Positions 15,734 to 23,134 of a stretch of 36,357 nucleotides of DNA are shown here, piece after piece. Origin of the DNA: Oscillibacter sp. GTDB lineage: Bacteria; Bacillota; Clostridia; Oscillospirales; Oscillospiraceae. The stretch covers positions 1 through 36,357 of the forward strand of contig VSMY01000006.1 in NCBI GenBank assembly GCA_009773995.1, written 5' to 3'. Numbering within the stretch: position 1 is the stretch's first letter; every line of letters starts with the position of its first letter. A model generated the notes under the pieces. It was not told where the DNA came from. It made no database searches and saw only the letters and a program-made list of their open reading frames with translations. A program made the position numbers and the translations under genes.

Positions 15734-16654
15734 ATGGAAAAAATATTGATCGTGGACGACAGCATTGTGCAGGCAGCACAGCTAAAGTCAATTATAGAAG
15801 ATGAGTATGATATTACCGTCGCACAAACTGCGGAGGACGGGCTGCGTTTAGTGAGCGAGGGGGATTTTTCCCTCATTCTGCTGGATGTCGTGATGCCTGG
15901 AATGGACGGTTTTACGCTGCTGAAAATGTTGCAGGAGCAAATCGTGACTCAAAGCATCCCGGTCATCTTGATTACCAGCCTTGCAGATGTGACGAATGAG
16001 CAGCGTGGACTTGTTTTAGGAGCCGTGGATTATATTACAAAGCCATACATTCCCCTGATCGTTAAGGCAAGGGTCAACACACATATCAAACTCTACAAAT
16101 ATCGCAGACAGATTGAGCAGCAATCCATGACCGACCAACTGACAGGAATTGCCAACCGGCGTCGGTATGAACAATACAGCGCGACAAAATGGAGAGAAGC
16201 GATCCGCCTGCACGTTCCGTTCTCCATCTGTATGTTTGATATTGACCGCTTCAAAGTGTATAACGATACCTTTGGCCATCCTGCCGGAGATAAGGTGATC
16301 GCTTCCGTTGCTCAGACAGCGGCGTCCTATTTGAAACGCAGTACGGATTTTCTTGCCCGCTATGGCGGCGAGGAATTTGTGGCATTGTCCCTGGGCGACA
16401 GTTCGCAGCAGATTTTTGAACACTTGAAGAAAATCCGACAGGCAGTAGAAAACCTGCACATCCCCCATGATCCGTCTGTGGCTGAATGGGTCACGGTCAG
16501 TGTCGGAGGGGTCACGATTGTTCCTGATTCGGAAAGCACCTATGATTTTTACTTAAAAATCGCGGACACCATGCTGTACGATGCAAAGAAAAACGGCCGG
16601 AACCGGGTCGTTTGGGCCGATGAAAGGCTGAAACAGTTGTGGGAAAAAAGGTAG
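15734..16654 (+). CDS. Response regulator-diguanylate cyclase (PleD/WspR-like)
   Basis: The 306-residue protein joins a receiver domain to a GGDEF domain. Receiver residues are D8 and D9, phospho-acceptor D51 (LLDVVMPGMDG), T81 and K103. A linker helix with KYRRQIEQQSMTDQLTGIANRR leads into the cyclase, whose active site is GGEEF (211-215). RSTD (202-205), exactly five residues upstream, is the inhibitory I-site. It should make cyclic di-GMP from two GTP when phosphorylated and dimerised. I take the ATG at 15734, 8 bases after GAGGG, over upstream starts. No kinase is encoded nearby, so phosphorylation would come from the host. The next gene is a PilZ receptor. Confidence 0.94.
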   Translation: MEKILIVDDSIVQAAQLKSIIEDEYDITVAQTAEDGLRLVSEGDFSLILLDVVMPGMDGFTLLKMLQEQIVTQSIPVILITSLADVTNEQRGLVLGAVDYITKPYIPLIVKARVNTHIKLYKYRRQIEQQSMTDQLTGIANRRRYEQYSATKWREAIRLHVPFSICMFDIDRFKVYNDTFGHPAGDKVIASVAQTAASYLKRSTDFLARYGGEEFVALSLGDSSQQIFEHLKKIRQAVENLHIPHDPSVAEWVTVSVGGVTIVPDSESTYDFYLKIADTMLYDAKKNGRNRVVWADERLKQLWEKR

Positions 16655-16696
16655 TCTGACTGACATCAAAATATCAATTCATATGGGAGGTATATT

Positions 16697-17392
16697 GTGA
16701 GCTTATTGGAGCTTTTCAGAAAAAGGGCAAAAGAACGGCCACCTCAAGAGGATAAAGATACAAATGGCACAGAAGAACTCGATATTTATTCGGGTATGCG
16801 GGTGGAAGTAACAACCGCCGCAGGACAGATACTCTTTGTGGCAAAGCTGATGGGCCTGCATGGGGACAAGGCGGAGCTGCACCAATATTCGGAGGCCGCG
16901 ATTGTCAAGGATGTTGAAACCATCCATGCCAGGATCAGAGGATATAGCGACTATGAGCGCAAAGCGGTCTATATGGAGGGCATAATTACACCCGGCCCCA
17001 AGCATATATGGCAAGTGGAGGAGCTGACCATCGTCCGCGTGGGAAATGACCGTGCCTTTTTCCGCCTGACCACAAACCTTGACGCCACCGCCACCATGTT
17101 CAGCGGATTGGCAATGGGAGAAAAGCCCTGCAAGCTGCTGAACATCAGTGTGGGCGGGGCCAGCGTCAGCTCGGAGTACAGATACCACGAGGGAGACAAA
17201 TTTCTGCTGAAGGTCAGGCTGTTGGAGGACAGGCCGGAATCGGCCATGTTCAGCCAAATCGTGCGCGTTGTAGAAAAGGACGAGGGAAAATTCGAGTACG
17301 GGTGCCGATTTTTGGAATTGACCGAAGTCGATCAGGAACAAATAACACGGAATATTTTTGCAGCCCAGCGCCAAAAAAGGGGACGTTCCTAA
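16697..17392 (+). CDS. PilZ-domain cyclic-di-GMP receptor
   Basis: The 231-residue protein has a YcgR-like N-terminal barrel (about 28-112) and a C-terminal PilZ domain with RAFFR (119-123, the RxxxR switch) and NISVGG (149-154, the (D/N)xSxxG motif), both needed for cyclic di-GMP binding. The start is GTG with GGGAGG 6 bases upstream. It follows the diguanylate cyclase by 42 bases on the same strand and precedes a gene for an exported protein. Producer and receiver thus form an apparent signalling pair. YcgR-type proteins act on flagellar motors or other surface machinery; the target here is unknown. Confidence 0.88.
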   Translation: MSLLELFRKRAKERPPQEDKDTNGTEELDIYSGMRVEVTTAAGQILFVAKLMGLHGDKAELHQYSEAAIVKDVETIHARIRGYSDYERKAVYMEGIITPGPKHIWQVEELTIVRVGNDRAFFRLTTNLDATATMFSGLAMGEKPCKLLNISVGGASVSSEYRYHEGDKFLLKVRLLEDRPESAMFSQIVRVVEKDEGKFEYGCRFLELTEVDQEQITRNIFAAQRQKRGRS

Positions 17393-17423
17393 ACATTCGT
17401 GAAAACATAAAGGAGAGTAGAAA

Positions 17424-17717
17424 ATGAGTATGTTCTATCGCCATAATTGCGGCGGCAAGCGGCTCCAAAGAAAACCAAAGTCTGAAAACAATTCAGGAGC
17501 ACGGCTTGCCGCGCTCCTTTTGTGCTTGTCCATGCTGATGGGCTTTCTCCCCGCGCTGGCATCTGCGGCAGACGATGGAGCAAAACTTTCCAGCATTGTG
17601 ACGTTTGACAGCATTACCCTTCACTACGCTGGTGCTGGCGGTCAGCCAGAGGCTGCTGCCATTCAAAATGGCGCATTGATCGGACGAGATAAACAGTTAG
17701 CTTTGCGTTATACATAG
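17424..17717 (+). pseudogene. Exported surface protein, truncated after about 95 residues
   Basis: The protein begins with a basic stretch (KRLQRKPKSENNSGARLAA), a hydrophobic core (LLLCLSMLMGFLPALA) and a signal-peptidase-like SAAD. The start of a beta-rich domain follows (IVTFDSITLHYAGAGGQPEA, then LIGRDKQLALRYT). That layout recalls the opening of large Firmicutes adhesin-like proteins. The frame stops at 17715-17717, precisely where hsdR sequence begins, so the rest has been lost. GGAGAG precedes the ATG. It is third in the apparent operon after the cyclase and PilZ genes, suggesting that the lost protein was the regulated output. Confidence 0.6.
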
Positions 17718-18401
17718 TGTAGCCAACATCCCGGCGATTCAGAAGCAGGCTCCGCTGATTGACAAGATCCTCCATACCAACTAACTGGACGATGCGGAGA
17801 TCTATGAGTTTGAACACATCCGGGAGAGACTGCGGGATCTGATCAAGTACATCCCGTGGAACTGGCTCATTATACCACTAATTTTGACGATGAAGTTTTG
17901 TCCATGGACTGGAAGAAGTCAGAGCTGGAGAACAATGATTTACAGAACTACAAAGCCAAAGCGGAGTTCTATGTCCGCCAGCACCAGGACGAGGTGGTGA
18001 TTGCCAAGCTGAAAGGAAACGTCCCACTGACCCAGGAGGACGTTGGAGCGCTGGAGCGTATCCTCTGGAGCGAGGTGGGCTCCAGAGAGGACTATGAAGC
18101 GGAGGTCGGCGCCAAGCCCTTGGGGGAGTTCGTCCGGGAGATCGTGGGCCTGGACATGAGAGCGGCGAAAGAGGCCTTTGCGGATTACCTCAATAACGCA
18201 AATCTGGACAGCCGGCAGATTTACTTTGTCAACCAGATCGTGGAGTACATTGTGCGCAACGGTATGATGAAAGACCTGTCCGTTCTTCAGGAACCACCCT
18301 TCACCGACCAGGGCAGCGTGGTGGAGGTGTTCACCGACCTGTCCCTGTGGCTGGGAATCAAAGCGGTGATCGACAGGATCAACTCCAATGCTGCAGTGTG
18401 A
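17718..18401 (+). pseudogene. hsdR: hsdR, C-terminal remnant of type I restriction subunit
   Basis: The sequence reads VANIPAIQKQAPLIDKILHT, then LDDAEIYEFEHIRERLRDL, then HYTTNFDDEVLSMDWKKSEL onward to VIDRINSNAAV, the helical C-terminal region of HsdR. The motor and nuclease domains are absent. There is an in-frame TAA after HTN (17781-17783) and one base is missing near 17856 (CCGTG where CCGGTG restores IPVELAHYTTNFDD). The intact part (17856-18401) is a 181-codon frame but lacks its beginning. It belongs with the hsdM and hsdS remains 5 kb upstream; the segment 12.86-17.72 kb separates them. Confidence 0.85.
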
Positions 18402-18413
18402 ATGTAACAATTT

Positions 18414-18457
18414 AAAGACCTGGGGCTGGATCACATTGATCAAAACCCCAGGTCTTT
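18414..18457. terminator. Bidirectional terminator after hsdR remnant
   Basis: AAAGACCTGGGG (18414-18425) and CCCCAGGTCTTT (18446-18457) form a perfect 12-bp stem with A/T-rich ends on both sides. It separates the plus-strand hsdR remnant from the minus-strand gene ending at 18498. Confidence 0.85.
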
Positions 18458-18497
18458 ATACTTAATCACAGATCTGATTCGGTGAAACGTATTCCGG

Positions 18498-19733
18498 CTA
18501 TTTGCTGTATTGATCTTTCAAACTCTGGTGTCCCTCCTGATCCTTCCGGATTAGTTCCTCCGCAGTCAAATACTGCCACTGTGGATCGTCACTCGGCTTA
18601 CTGAGATCAAGGAGCATTAGCGATGAGGGGTATTGCCGCTCAGGGTCAAAGTCCAGATCGGCAGCTACCCGTTTTTGCCAAATGCGTTCCTCTGGCGGCA
18701 GCTCCTGCTTGAGCGTATCATAGCTGGTCAGCTCGTGAGTGGTGTCGATACGGCGCAGAAATTCTCTGGCCTCAATTTTTCCGGCCATATAATCCCGGCG
18801 TGCTTGACGGGCGTTTTTCTCCCACACATCGTACTGTATCACTGTCATAGGAATCAGCCGGTCCCGCTGATTCTCCGGCGCGTCCTGATAGCGCAGCATT
18901 CTGGCATACATCCGGTCCCGCAGCTGCTTGAACAGTTTGAGGGCATCGTCCTGCTCCGGACCTTTTTTGCGTTTGAGGTTGGCCCCCCGCTTTTTACAGC
19001 TTTGACCGTCAAAGATTCGGTCACAGTAGCGGGTTGCCGCCTGAGTTCTGGGGATGAAATAATTCCAGCAGTAATCACACCGGGCAATGCGCTGTTTCTC
19101 CTGCCGAAAGTATAGCAGAAGTTCGATCAGGCGAAGCTGGAACACAGAACCAACACAAAGTTGTAGAGGAGTATCCCCGTACCCGTCCAGATGGGCGGGG
19201 TCACAGAATGCGGCAATCTCAGGATACGCGTTATGCAGTTTCGCAAACCGCTCCTGCTGGGTGGCCCGCTCCGTCCCGTCGAAGGTCATCTCCATGATGT
19301 TGCGAAGCCGGATCTGTGTGCGGATGGGAAGTTCCAAAACCTGGAGCAGGCGCTGTCCGGCCCGGAGGAGAAAGATGGGCGAACCGTCATCCTGCATCCG
19401 CAGCGCCTGATCCAGCAAGCTCCCCAGTACAAAAAAGCTGAGTGGGTCGATTTCCCGGAGCGTGGAGGGGAGCAGCAGCGCCTCAGCGGTCAAGTCCTCC
19501 AAATCCGATTCCGGTACATCCAGCCGTTCTGCAAAGAGCGGATGTTCCTCATACAGCCGCTGGATTTCCCGGCGGTAGGCTGTGTAGTCCATCTCCGCTG
19601 CGGCAACCAGGTCCTCCGCGGGAGTGATCAAAGGAAGGTGCTTCTCTGGTCCATACGCTCCGGACATCACAACACAAAATTTTCCGTCAACCCCGGTCTC
19701 GATCCAGAGGCCGGGGGATTTTTTGTCTGCCAT
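18498..19733 (-). CDS. Zinc-finger protein, possibly DUF6076
   Basis: The 411-residue cytoplasmic protein has a zinc-binding pattern C219-x2-C222-x14-C237-x8-C246 followed by a basic segment (KKRGANLKRKKG). This resembles the C-terminal zinc fingers of CGNR-type proteins. The N-terminal 200 residues are helical and acidic with no other motif. The overall layout fits what I recall of DUF6076, common on mobile elements of gut Clostridia, but I cannot verify the family. GGGAGGGAG precedes the ATG. It is the only intact minus-strand gene in element B and is convergent with the hsdR remnant. DNA binding is plausible; the role is unknown. Confidence 0.7.
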   Translation of the reverse strand: MADKKSPGLWIETGVDGKFCVVMSGAYGPEKHLPLITPAEDLVAAAEMDYTAYRREIQRLYEEHPLFAERLDVPESDLEDLTAEALLLPSTLREIDPLSFFVLGSLLDQALRMQDDGSPIFLLRAGQRLLQVLELPIRTQIRLRNIMEMTFDGTERATQQERFAKLHNAYPEIAAFCDPAHLDGYGDTPLQLCVGSVFQLRLIELLLYFRQEKQRIARCDYCWNYFIPRTQAATRYCDRIFDGQSCKKRGANLKRKKGPEQDDALKLFKQLRDRMYARMLRYQDAPENQRDRLIPMTVIQYDVWEKNARQARRDYMAGKIEAREFLRRIDTTHELTSYDTLKQELPPEERIWQKRVAADLDFDPERQYPSSLMLLDLSKPSDDPQWQYLTAEELIRKDQEGHQSLKDQYSK

Positions 19734-19995
19734 ACCGCTCCCTCCCCAAAGTCACTTCATGATGTAAAGACGGCTGAAATTATTGTAGCATGACAGCGAG
19801 GAAAAAGAAAGTCCGGACGAACCTCGACAACTGAATACCCGCCACCAGAGAGGATATGTCTCCGGCCCAAGTATCGCCACAACTCCGCAGACACGGACGA
19901 GCGTACCAGGAGAGAACACTACGCGGCAGGAAAGGCCCTGGCGCAGGAACAGGTATGGTGTGTGGCCAAAACAAATAAACAGAGGAGGAGCAAAT

Positions 19996-20982
19996 TTGAA
20001 CAAGCTGAAACTGCTCACCATGAGCGACATTCCGGCGGAGGAGGTGCGGTGGCTCTGGTATCCGTATCTCCCCAGAGGCAAGATCACGATTATCCAGGGT
20101 GACCCCGGAGAGGGCAAGACCACCTTCGTGTTGGCGCTGGCGGCTCTGCTTACACGGGGACTGCCAATGCCTGGCTGTACGGAAAGTAGACCGCCCATGA
20201 ACATCATCTATCAGACGGCGGAAGACGGCCTGGCGGATACGGTCAAACCCCGGCTCACAGCGCTGGGAGCGGATTGTTCCAAAGTGCTGGTCATTGACGA
20301 GAGTGAGCGGGAGCTGACGCTGAGTGACCGACGTCTTGCCCAGGCCATCCAAGAAACGGATGCGGGACTGTTCGTCCTCGACCCCATCCAGGCGTACCTG
20401 GGAGACGGCGTGGATATGCACCGGGCCAACGAGGTGCGCCCCATCTTCAAACGGCTGGGGCAGCTGGCGGAGCAGACCGGATGCGCCATCGTACTGGTGG
20501 GGCACATGAACAAAATGCAGGGTGTCAAGTCCGCATACCGTGGCCTGGGCTCTATCGACTTCCGAGCGGCGGCGCGGAGCGTACTGCTGGTGGGGCGCTC
20601 CAAGGATGACCCAGAAACCCGAGTGGTGGTTCACGACAAGAGCAGTCTGGCTCCGGAGGGGGCGTCCATTTTGTTTTCTCTGCATTCAGATACAGGTTTT
20701 TCCTGGAGCGGCTTTTGTGACACCACTGCCAGTGAACTCCTCTCCGGCAGCGGCCCCGGTGTGACCAAGACGGAGCAGGCGGAACGTCTGCTGTTGGAGC
20801 TGCTGAAGGATGGCGAGGTTGCCTCAGAGGAACTGGTCAGGCGGTCCACTGCTCTTGGTATTTCGGAACGGACGCTGAAGATCGCCAAGCAGAACCAGGG
20901 GGTAGTCTCTGTCCGTAGAGGCGAACGCTGGTACGCCAGACTATCGGATCCTGGTCAAGAGGGTAAGGGGGTAACGTGTTAA
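19996..20982 (+). CDS. RecA-fold (RepA-like/AAA_25) ATPase
   Basis: The 328-residue protein has a Walker A GDPGEGKT (35-42), a Walker B-like GLFVLDPIQAYLG (about 120) and GHMNKMQGVKSAYRGLGS further on, the pattern of RepA-type hexameric helicases and related AAA_25 ATPases. A winged-helix-like tail follows (EELVRRSTALGISERTLKIA). I favour the TTG at 19996, with AGGAGGAG about 7 bases upstream, over an ATG at 19960 that lacks a site. In mobilizable elements such ATPases accompany the mob genes and are thought to act in replication of the excised form. The candidate oriT and mobC follow directly. Confidence 0.85.
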   Translation: MNKLKLLTMSDIPAEEVRWLWYPYLPRGKITIIQGDPGEGKTTFVLALAALLTRGLPMPGCTESRPPMNIIYQTAEDGLADTVKPRLTALGADCSKVLVIDESERELTLSDRRLAQAIQETDAGLFVLDPIQAYLGDGVDMHRANEVRPIFKRLGQLAEQTGCAIVLVGHMNKMQGVKSAYRGLGSIDFRAAARSVLLVGRSKDDPETRVVVHDKSSLAPEGASILFSLHSDTGFSWSGFCDTTASELLSGSGPGVTKTEQAERLLLELLKDGEVASEELVRRSTALGISERTLKIAKQNQGVVSVRRGERWYARLSDPGQEGKGVTC

Positions 20983-21148
20983 GGGCGCTGCCCGGTTGCC
21001 TTCTTGTGCGGCGAGATGGGAAAAGGAAAATTTTTCTCCTTTAGGAGAAAGCCAGCATCGCGTTTGTCTGGACGCCGGCTTTCGCCGTCGCCCTGCCAAA
21101 CGCAGTTTCCGGACAGAAGCCCGGACCCACTTTTAGAACGGAGGAACG
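20983..21148. other. Candidate oriT / mob control region
   Basis: This 166-base gap before mobC is rich in inverted repeats: TTTCTCCT/AGGAGAAA (21033-21040, 21043-21050), and GCGTTTG/CAAACGC (21060-21066, 21097-21103) enclosing a GACG/CGTC stem. Origins of transfer of MobA/MobC elements typically sit here, just upstream of mobC. No nick consensus can be named from sequence. Confidence 0.45.
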
Positions 21149-21466
21149 ATGAACAAAGACACCACATTCAGTATCCGGATCGCGTCCAGCGATTTGGATA
21201 CCATCAAGAACAAAGCAAGACAGGCCCGCTTATCTCAGAGCGACTACGTCACTCGCTGCTGTCTGGGGCGTCAGGTGGTGGTGATCGAGGACTTAAAAGA
21301 GGTTGCCAAGCAACTCCGGGCCATTGGCAACAATCTGAACCAGCTGACCGCGCTGTCCAATATGGGCCGCGTCAGTATCGTCAACCTGGACGGCATGACA
21401 CAGGAACTGGCCGGGATCAGTGCCGCTCTGCGGGAGATCCAGGAGCGGGGGAGGTGGAGCAGATAG
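21149..21466 (+). CDS. mobC: MobC-like relaxosome protein
   Basis: The 105-residue protein has a ribbon-helix-helix-like N-terminus (TTFSIRIASSDLDTIKNKAR, then SQSDYVTRCCLG) and the MobC signature LKEVAKQLRAIGNNLNQLT. Such proteins bind oriT and help the relaxase open the strand. GGAGG lies 5 bases before the ATG. The end overlaps the start of mobA by 13 bases, so the two are translationally coupled. Its position downstream of the inverted-repeat region fits a relaxosome. Confidence 0.9.
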   Translation: MNKDTTFSIRIASSDLDTIKNKARQARLSQSDYVTRCCLGRQVVVIEDLKEVAKQLRAIGNNLNQLTALSNMGRVSIVNLDGMTQELAGISAALREIQERGRWSR

Positions 21467-22755
21467 CCATCATCCACTTCACCAACTACCCCAAGGGCCA
21501 GAGCCGCGCCTGTATGGGAGCGGTGATGAGGTACACACAGCAGGAGAAGAAAACACTGTGGGAGGGCCGCCAGCTGGTCAGCGGCGTCAACTGCCGGCCG
21601 GAGAGTGTGTATGATGATTTCCTGCGAACCAAGCTGCTATACCACAAAGAGGGTGGCACGATGTTCTATCACATGGTGCAGTCCTTCCCGGCGGATGAAA
21701 AAGTCGATCCCACCGTCGCCCACGCCGCCGCACTGAAGCTGGCCGAGTGGTTCCAGGGGCGGGAGGTGCTGGTCTGCACCCATGTGGACCGGGACCACAT
21801 CCACTCCCACTTTCTCATCAACAGTGTCAGCTTCGAGGATGGGAAGAAGCTGCACATCAGCGAGACGGAGCTGACACAGCTGCGCCAGCACAACGACCAG
21901 GCGTGTGCGGAGTTCGGTCTGCCGGTGTTCCAGCCTCAGAAAAAGAGGAAAGTGAAATCCATGTCTGGGGCGGAGTACCACACTGCCGTCAGGGGAGAGA
22001 GCTGGAAGTTCCGGCTGATGAACACCATCGACGAGTGTATGCGGTACGCCCGCAGCAGGGAGGAGTTCATCACACTCATGCGTAGTGAGGGCTACGATGT
22101 CCGCTGGACGGACAGCCGAAAGAATATCACCTACACTACCCCCAGTGGCATGAGGTGCAGGGACGACCGGCTCCACGACGAAAAATATTTGAAGGAGAGG
22201 ATGGAGCTTGAGTTCAGAATCCGACAGGCAGTTATCCATGGAGGAGCTGCGCCGGCGGAATATGCAGAAGCCGCCAGCAGAGACACTGCATCCCACAGCG
22301 GAGGAGTGGCAGAGGTTGACCGCTGCACTGACGGCAATGGGAGAACTCCTGGCGGAGCAGATGCTTCTGCTGGAGGAGATAGCCGCAAGGCCCAATCCCT
22401 GGGCGACACAGGAACAGATGGTGGAATTGATTCGAGAGGCAAGGGAGATACACCGCCTGTTGGAACAGGCTGGGAAGAAGAGAGAGCAGCACTTTTCCCT
22501 GCCAACGATCCGACTTCCCCGCCCCTCACCGGAGTGGCTATTGATTCCGACGGTGCTGGTGGGATTGCTGGCACTGTGGTACGGTTGGGCCACGCTCTGG
22601 AACGGTCTGACAACCCTGTTCCCGTAAGCGACGCCGCAACTGCACACAAGCACGCCGACAGCAAGACACTCCGCAGAGAGCGGGAAAAGAAGATTGCCCT
22701 CGGTCACAAAGAGGACGACTATGAAGAGGAGCAAACCTGGCAGCAGACCATGTGA
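21454..22755 (+). CDS. mobA: MobA-type relaxase/mobilization nuclease
   Basis: This is a 433-residue relaxase. It starts at GTG 21454 (VEQIAIIHFTNYPKGQ) inside the end of mobC; longer frames upstream have no support. The candidate nucleophile is Y27 (VMRYTQQEKKT), and the metal-binding motif is HVDRDHIHSHF (110-120), the three-histidine motif of the MOBP-like relaxases. The catalytic part ends near residue 250. The remaining 180 residues are glycine/serine-rich and low in complexity because a second gene uses another frame there. It would nick oriT and pilot the strand through a helper conjugation system. The stop is embedded in a terminator stem. Confidence 0.9.
   Translation: MEQIAIIHFTNYPKGQSRACMGAVMRYTQQEKKTLWEGRQLVSGVNCRPESVYDDFLRTKLLYHKEGGTMFYHMVQSFPADEKVDPTVAHAAALKLAEWFQGREVLVCTHVDRDHIHSHFLINSVSFEDGKKLHISETELTQLRQHNDQACAEFGLPVFQPQKKRKVKSMSGAEYHTAVRGESWKFRLMNTIDECMRYARSREEFITLMRSEGYDVRWTDSRKNITYTTPSGMRCRDDRLHDEKYLKERMELEFRIRQAVIHGGAAPAEYAEAASRDTASHSGGVAEVDRCTDGNGRTPGGADASAGGDSRKAQSLGDTGTDGGIDSRGKGDTPPVGTGWEEERAALFPANDPTSPPLTGVAIDSDGAGGIAGTVVRLGHALERSDNPVPVSDAATAHKHADSKTLRREREKKIALGHKEDDYEEEQTWQQTM
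22208..22627 (+). CDS. MobB-like membrane protein encoded inside mobA
   Basis: A 139-residue frame lies wholly within the 3' part of mobA in another frame. It has a charged helical segment (EEWQRLTAALTAMGELLAEQ, then MVELIREAREIHRLLEQAG) and one membrane helix near the C-terminus (PEWLLIPTVLVGLLALWYGW). This composition is far more protein-like than the overlapping mobA tail. The start is probably TTG at 22208, with AAGGAGAGG about 8 bases upstream. RSF1010 has the same arrangement, with membrane-associated mobB inside mobA, where MobB stabilises the relaxase at the transfer channel. Similarity of role is inferred from layout, not from sequence identity. Confidence 0.72.
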   Translation: MSSESDRQLSMEELRRRNMQKPPAETLHPTAEEWQRLTAALTAMGELLAEQMLLLEEIAARPNPWATQEQMVELIREAREIHRLLEQAGKKREQHFSLPTIRLPRPSPEWLLIPTVLVGLLALWYGWATLWNGLTTLFP

Positions 22756-22771
22756 TGATGGTCTGCTTTTT
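22743..22771 (+). terminator. Terminator overlapping the mobA stop
   Basis: GCAGACCAT (22743-22751) and ATGGTCTGC (22758-22766) form a perfect 9-bp stem followed by TTTTT. The mobA stop codon lies in the loop. Confidence 0.88.
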
Positions 22772-22867
22772 GTTATCCCGTTGGTGCTGGAAGGAAGGAG
22801 AAGCTTATCGACAGCCGTATAAATCAGGTAAAATACGGAAATTATTTTATAGAATGGAGGGACAGTC

Positions 22868-23029
22868 ATGTCTGAGCAAAAGTCCACTGAACAGCGCAGG
22901 AAGGAGACAGCGGCGAAGATCTGGCTGTCCTACTACAACCGGGTGCTGTATGAAAAGGGCATCATCACAGAGCGGGAGCGCAATAAGATGGCGCTGAAAA
23001 TCGACGGCTGGAAAATGACCATGGCCTGA
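22868..23029 (+). CDS. Small 53-residue protein upstream of LSR B
   Basis: MSEQKSTEQRRKETAAKIWL, then SYYNRVLYEKGIITERERNK, then MALKIDGWKMTMA. It is helical, with two helices joined by GIITERE, a pattern seen in short proteins next to recombinases in clostridial elements. GGAGGG lies 6 bases before the ATG and a terminator follows directly, so it is a self-contained gene. Possible roles include a recombination directionality factor for LSR B, but this rests only on size and position. Confidence 0.7.
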   Translation: MSEQKSTEQRRKETAAKIWLSYYNRVLYEKGIITERERNKMALKIDGWKMTMA

Positions 23030-23035
23030 CAGACA

Positions 23036-23062
23036 GGGGGACCGCAATTGTTGCGGTCCCCC
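23036..23062 (+). terminator. Terminator after the 53-residue gene
   Basis: GGGGGACCGCAA (23036-23047) and TTGCGGTCCCCC (23051-23062) form a perfect 12-bp stem with a 3-base loop, followed by TTGCTTTGCTT. It separates the small gene from LSR B. Confidence 0.8.
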
Positions 23063-23134
23063 TTGCTTTGCTTCATATTCTGTGATATACTGCAAGATAA
23101 AAAATGATAAAACGAACTACAAAGGAGACGAGCC

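Noticed and set aside
21637..22887. 416-codon minus-strand frame opposite mobA
   Set aside because: No family features and no initiation signal; the plus strand holds relaxase motifs and the nested membrane protein.
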